Shown piece after piece: positions 63,185 to 64,000 of a stretch of 64,000 nucleotides of DNA. Numbering within the stretch: the first letter of the stretch is position 1; every line of letters starts with the position of its first letter. Location: the NCBI RefSeq assembly GCF_030817535.1, contig NZ_JAUSZL010000002.1, positions 4,464,001 to 4,528,000 of the forward strand, written 5' to 3'. The position numbers and the translations under genes were made by a program. Source of the DNA: Streptomyces sp. V3I8 (GTDB lineage Bacteria; Actinomycetota; Actinomycetes; Streptomycetales; Streptomycetaceae). The notes under the pieces were generated by a model. It was not told the DNA's origin. It did no database searches and worked only from the letters and a program-made list of their open reading frames with translations.

Positions 63185-64000
63185 ATGCCCGGAACCGTCT
63201 TGCTGATCGCAGCGTCGCCGACGGGCAAGGGCTGCCTCGTGGACGCCGCGTCCGTACTCCCCGTCCTCGCCGCGGTGGCCCCCTCCGTGCTCTCGGGCAC
63301 CGACACCGCGAACGTGGTCGAACTCGCCGACCCGCTGCAGCCGCAGGCGGTCCTGACCCGGCTGCGCGCCGCCGCGACGGCCCCCGGCCCGCTCACGGTC
63401 TTCCTCGCCGGGCAGCTCCAACTCGACCGCCGCCAGCGGCTTCCGCACCTCGCGCTGGCCCGTACGACCCCCGCGACCGTCCGCTACACCGGCTTCCCGT
63501 GGCACTGGATCCGCGAGGAACTGCGGCTGCGCACCCCGGGCAGCACGGCCCTGCTCGTCGACCTGCACACCGATGCGGAGACCTGGCTGCACCTGGGCGC
63601 CCAGCCCCTCACCGTGGGGCCGGGCGTCGCGCTGTACGGCCGGCTGGCCCCGCCTCCGCCGCGCCGCTCGGTGGCGGTGCCCACGTACATGAAGTCCCTG
63701 GCCACGATCCTGCGCAGCGGCCACCGCCCGCCGCTGGCCCGCCTCCACCAGCAGGCCCTGACCCGGTCGCACGGCGAGGACCCGGACTCCGGCGGCCGCG
63801 ACCTCGTGCTGGCGTTCGAGCCCAGACATCCGGGAGCGGCTCCAACCTCCGCCCCCGCCCCCGTCTCCGTTCCTGTTCCCGTTCCCGTTCCTGTTTCCGT
63901 GGTTCCGCCTCCGCTCCCGCCGGCCGCGCCACCTGCTCCCGCCCCCGAACCCGCTCCCGCCGACCCGCATGCCGAGATCACCGCCGCCGTCCAGGGCGGC
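63185..64000 (+). CDS. Unrecognised protein, possible degenerate caspase-like domain (3' truncated by window)
   Basis: At least 272 residues, no stop before the window end. ATG 63185 follows GGGGAGGAG; GTG 63155 is possible. The first about 160 residues alternate strands and helices like a caspase-like fold (VLLIAASPTGKG, LTVFLAGQLQLD, GFPWHWIREELR, ALLVDLHTDAETW), but the positions where His and Cys would sit read Gln and His. Then a (VP)n and Pro/Ala-rich linker (SVPVPVPVPVSVVPPPLPP). I cannot name a family. Confidence 0.55.
   Translation, partial: MPGTVLLIAASPTGKGCLVDAASVLPVLAAVAPSVLSGTDTANVVELADPLQPQAVLTRLRAAATAPGPLTVFLAGQLQLDRRQRLPHLALARTTPATVRYTGFPWHWIREELRLRTPGSTALLVDLHTDAETWLHLGAQPLTVGPGVALYGRLAPPPPRRSVAVPTYMKSLATILRSGHRPPLARLHQQALTRSHGEDPDSGGRDLVLAFEPRHPGAAPTSAPAPVSVPVPVPVPVSVVPPPLPPAAPPAPAPEPAPADPHAEITAAVQGG

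Overview
The window is high-GC actinobacterial DNA that reads throughout as a Streptomyces chromosome. The signs are strong third-position G/C, many GTG starts, ATGA/GTGA stop-start overlaps, a mycothiol-dependent-type enzyme, XRE/DUF397 pairs, snapalysin, and two branched-chain keto-acid dehydrogenase clusters about 11.4 kb apart. From memory, that pairing matches bkdABC and bkdFGH of S. avermitilis. Two perfect parS sites (6017-6030 and 35347-35360) and the gene order (bkd, aspS, metG) place the window in the core chromosome fairly close to oriC. I saw no rRNA, tRNA, CRISPR array, transposase or prophage.

Layout. 1-3.6 kb: bkdABC, with bkdA cut by the left edge. 3.6-7.1 kb: molybdopterin genes mobA-moeA, tightly coupled to a K+ channel; mobA carries an apparent 1-bp insertion. 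7.2-9.6 kb: quinone oxidoreductase, a small exported protein, and the proteasome activator Bpa. 9.7-13.4 kb: two divergent transmembrane Ser/Thr kinases. 13.4-14.6 kb: a pyridoxamine-oxidase-like protein and a DevR/NarL-type response regulator. 15-18.7 kb: bkdFGH. 18.8-22 kb: D,D-carboxypeptidase and a GntR-MFS operon. 22-30.5 kb: mostly housekeeping singletons (MDMPI-like enzyme, omega-amidase-like hydrolase, LURP-one protein with an AraC/DJ-1 regulator, cupin, M18 aminopeptidase, acyl-CoA dehydrogenase, SseB-like). 30.8-35.2 kb: pirin, AI-2E-type permease, multidomain PP2C phosphatase. 35.4-37.2 kb: aspS, with parS in its leader.

37.3-47.1 kb, between aspS and metG, is the most accessory-looking stretch. 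It holds an exported intradiol dioxygenase, a secreted crystallin-like inhibitor with a lipoprotein, MarR with an SDR-monooxygenase fusion, a zinc-ribbon HTH protein divergent from an XRE/DUF397 pair, and an SDR divergent from TetR. Each divergent regulator pair has clear palindromic operator candidates. 47.1-50.7 kb: metG (with a frameshift) and a vWA protein carrying a very long Glu/Pro/Ala linker. 50.9-53.1 kb: a PhoX phosphatase behind a textbook PHO box. 53.1-58.5 kb: LysR/snapalysin, a membrane-anchored EEP enzyme, and an alpha/beta hydrolase divergent from a MocR regulator. 58.4-61.3 kb: a membrane protein and a DrrAB-like ABC exporter. 61.4-61.8 kb: a cluster of about 77-bp repeats. 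61.9-64 kb: a membrane PP2C phosphatase and an unrecognised protein cut by the right edge.

The clearest systems signals are the signal-transduction load (two Ser/Thr kinases, two PP2C phosphatases, many one-component regulators with visible operators), the paired bkd clusters that would supply branched acyl-CoA starters, the parS sites, and the two single-base frameshifts that a user of this sequence should check first.
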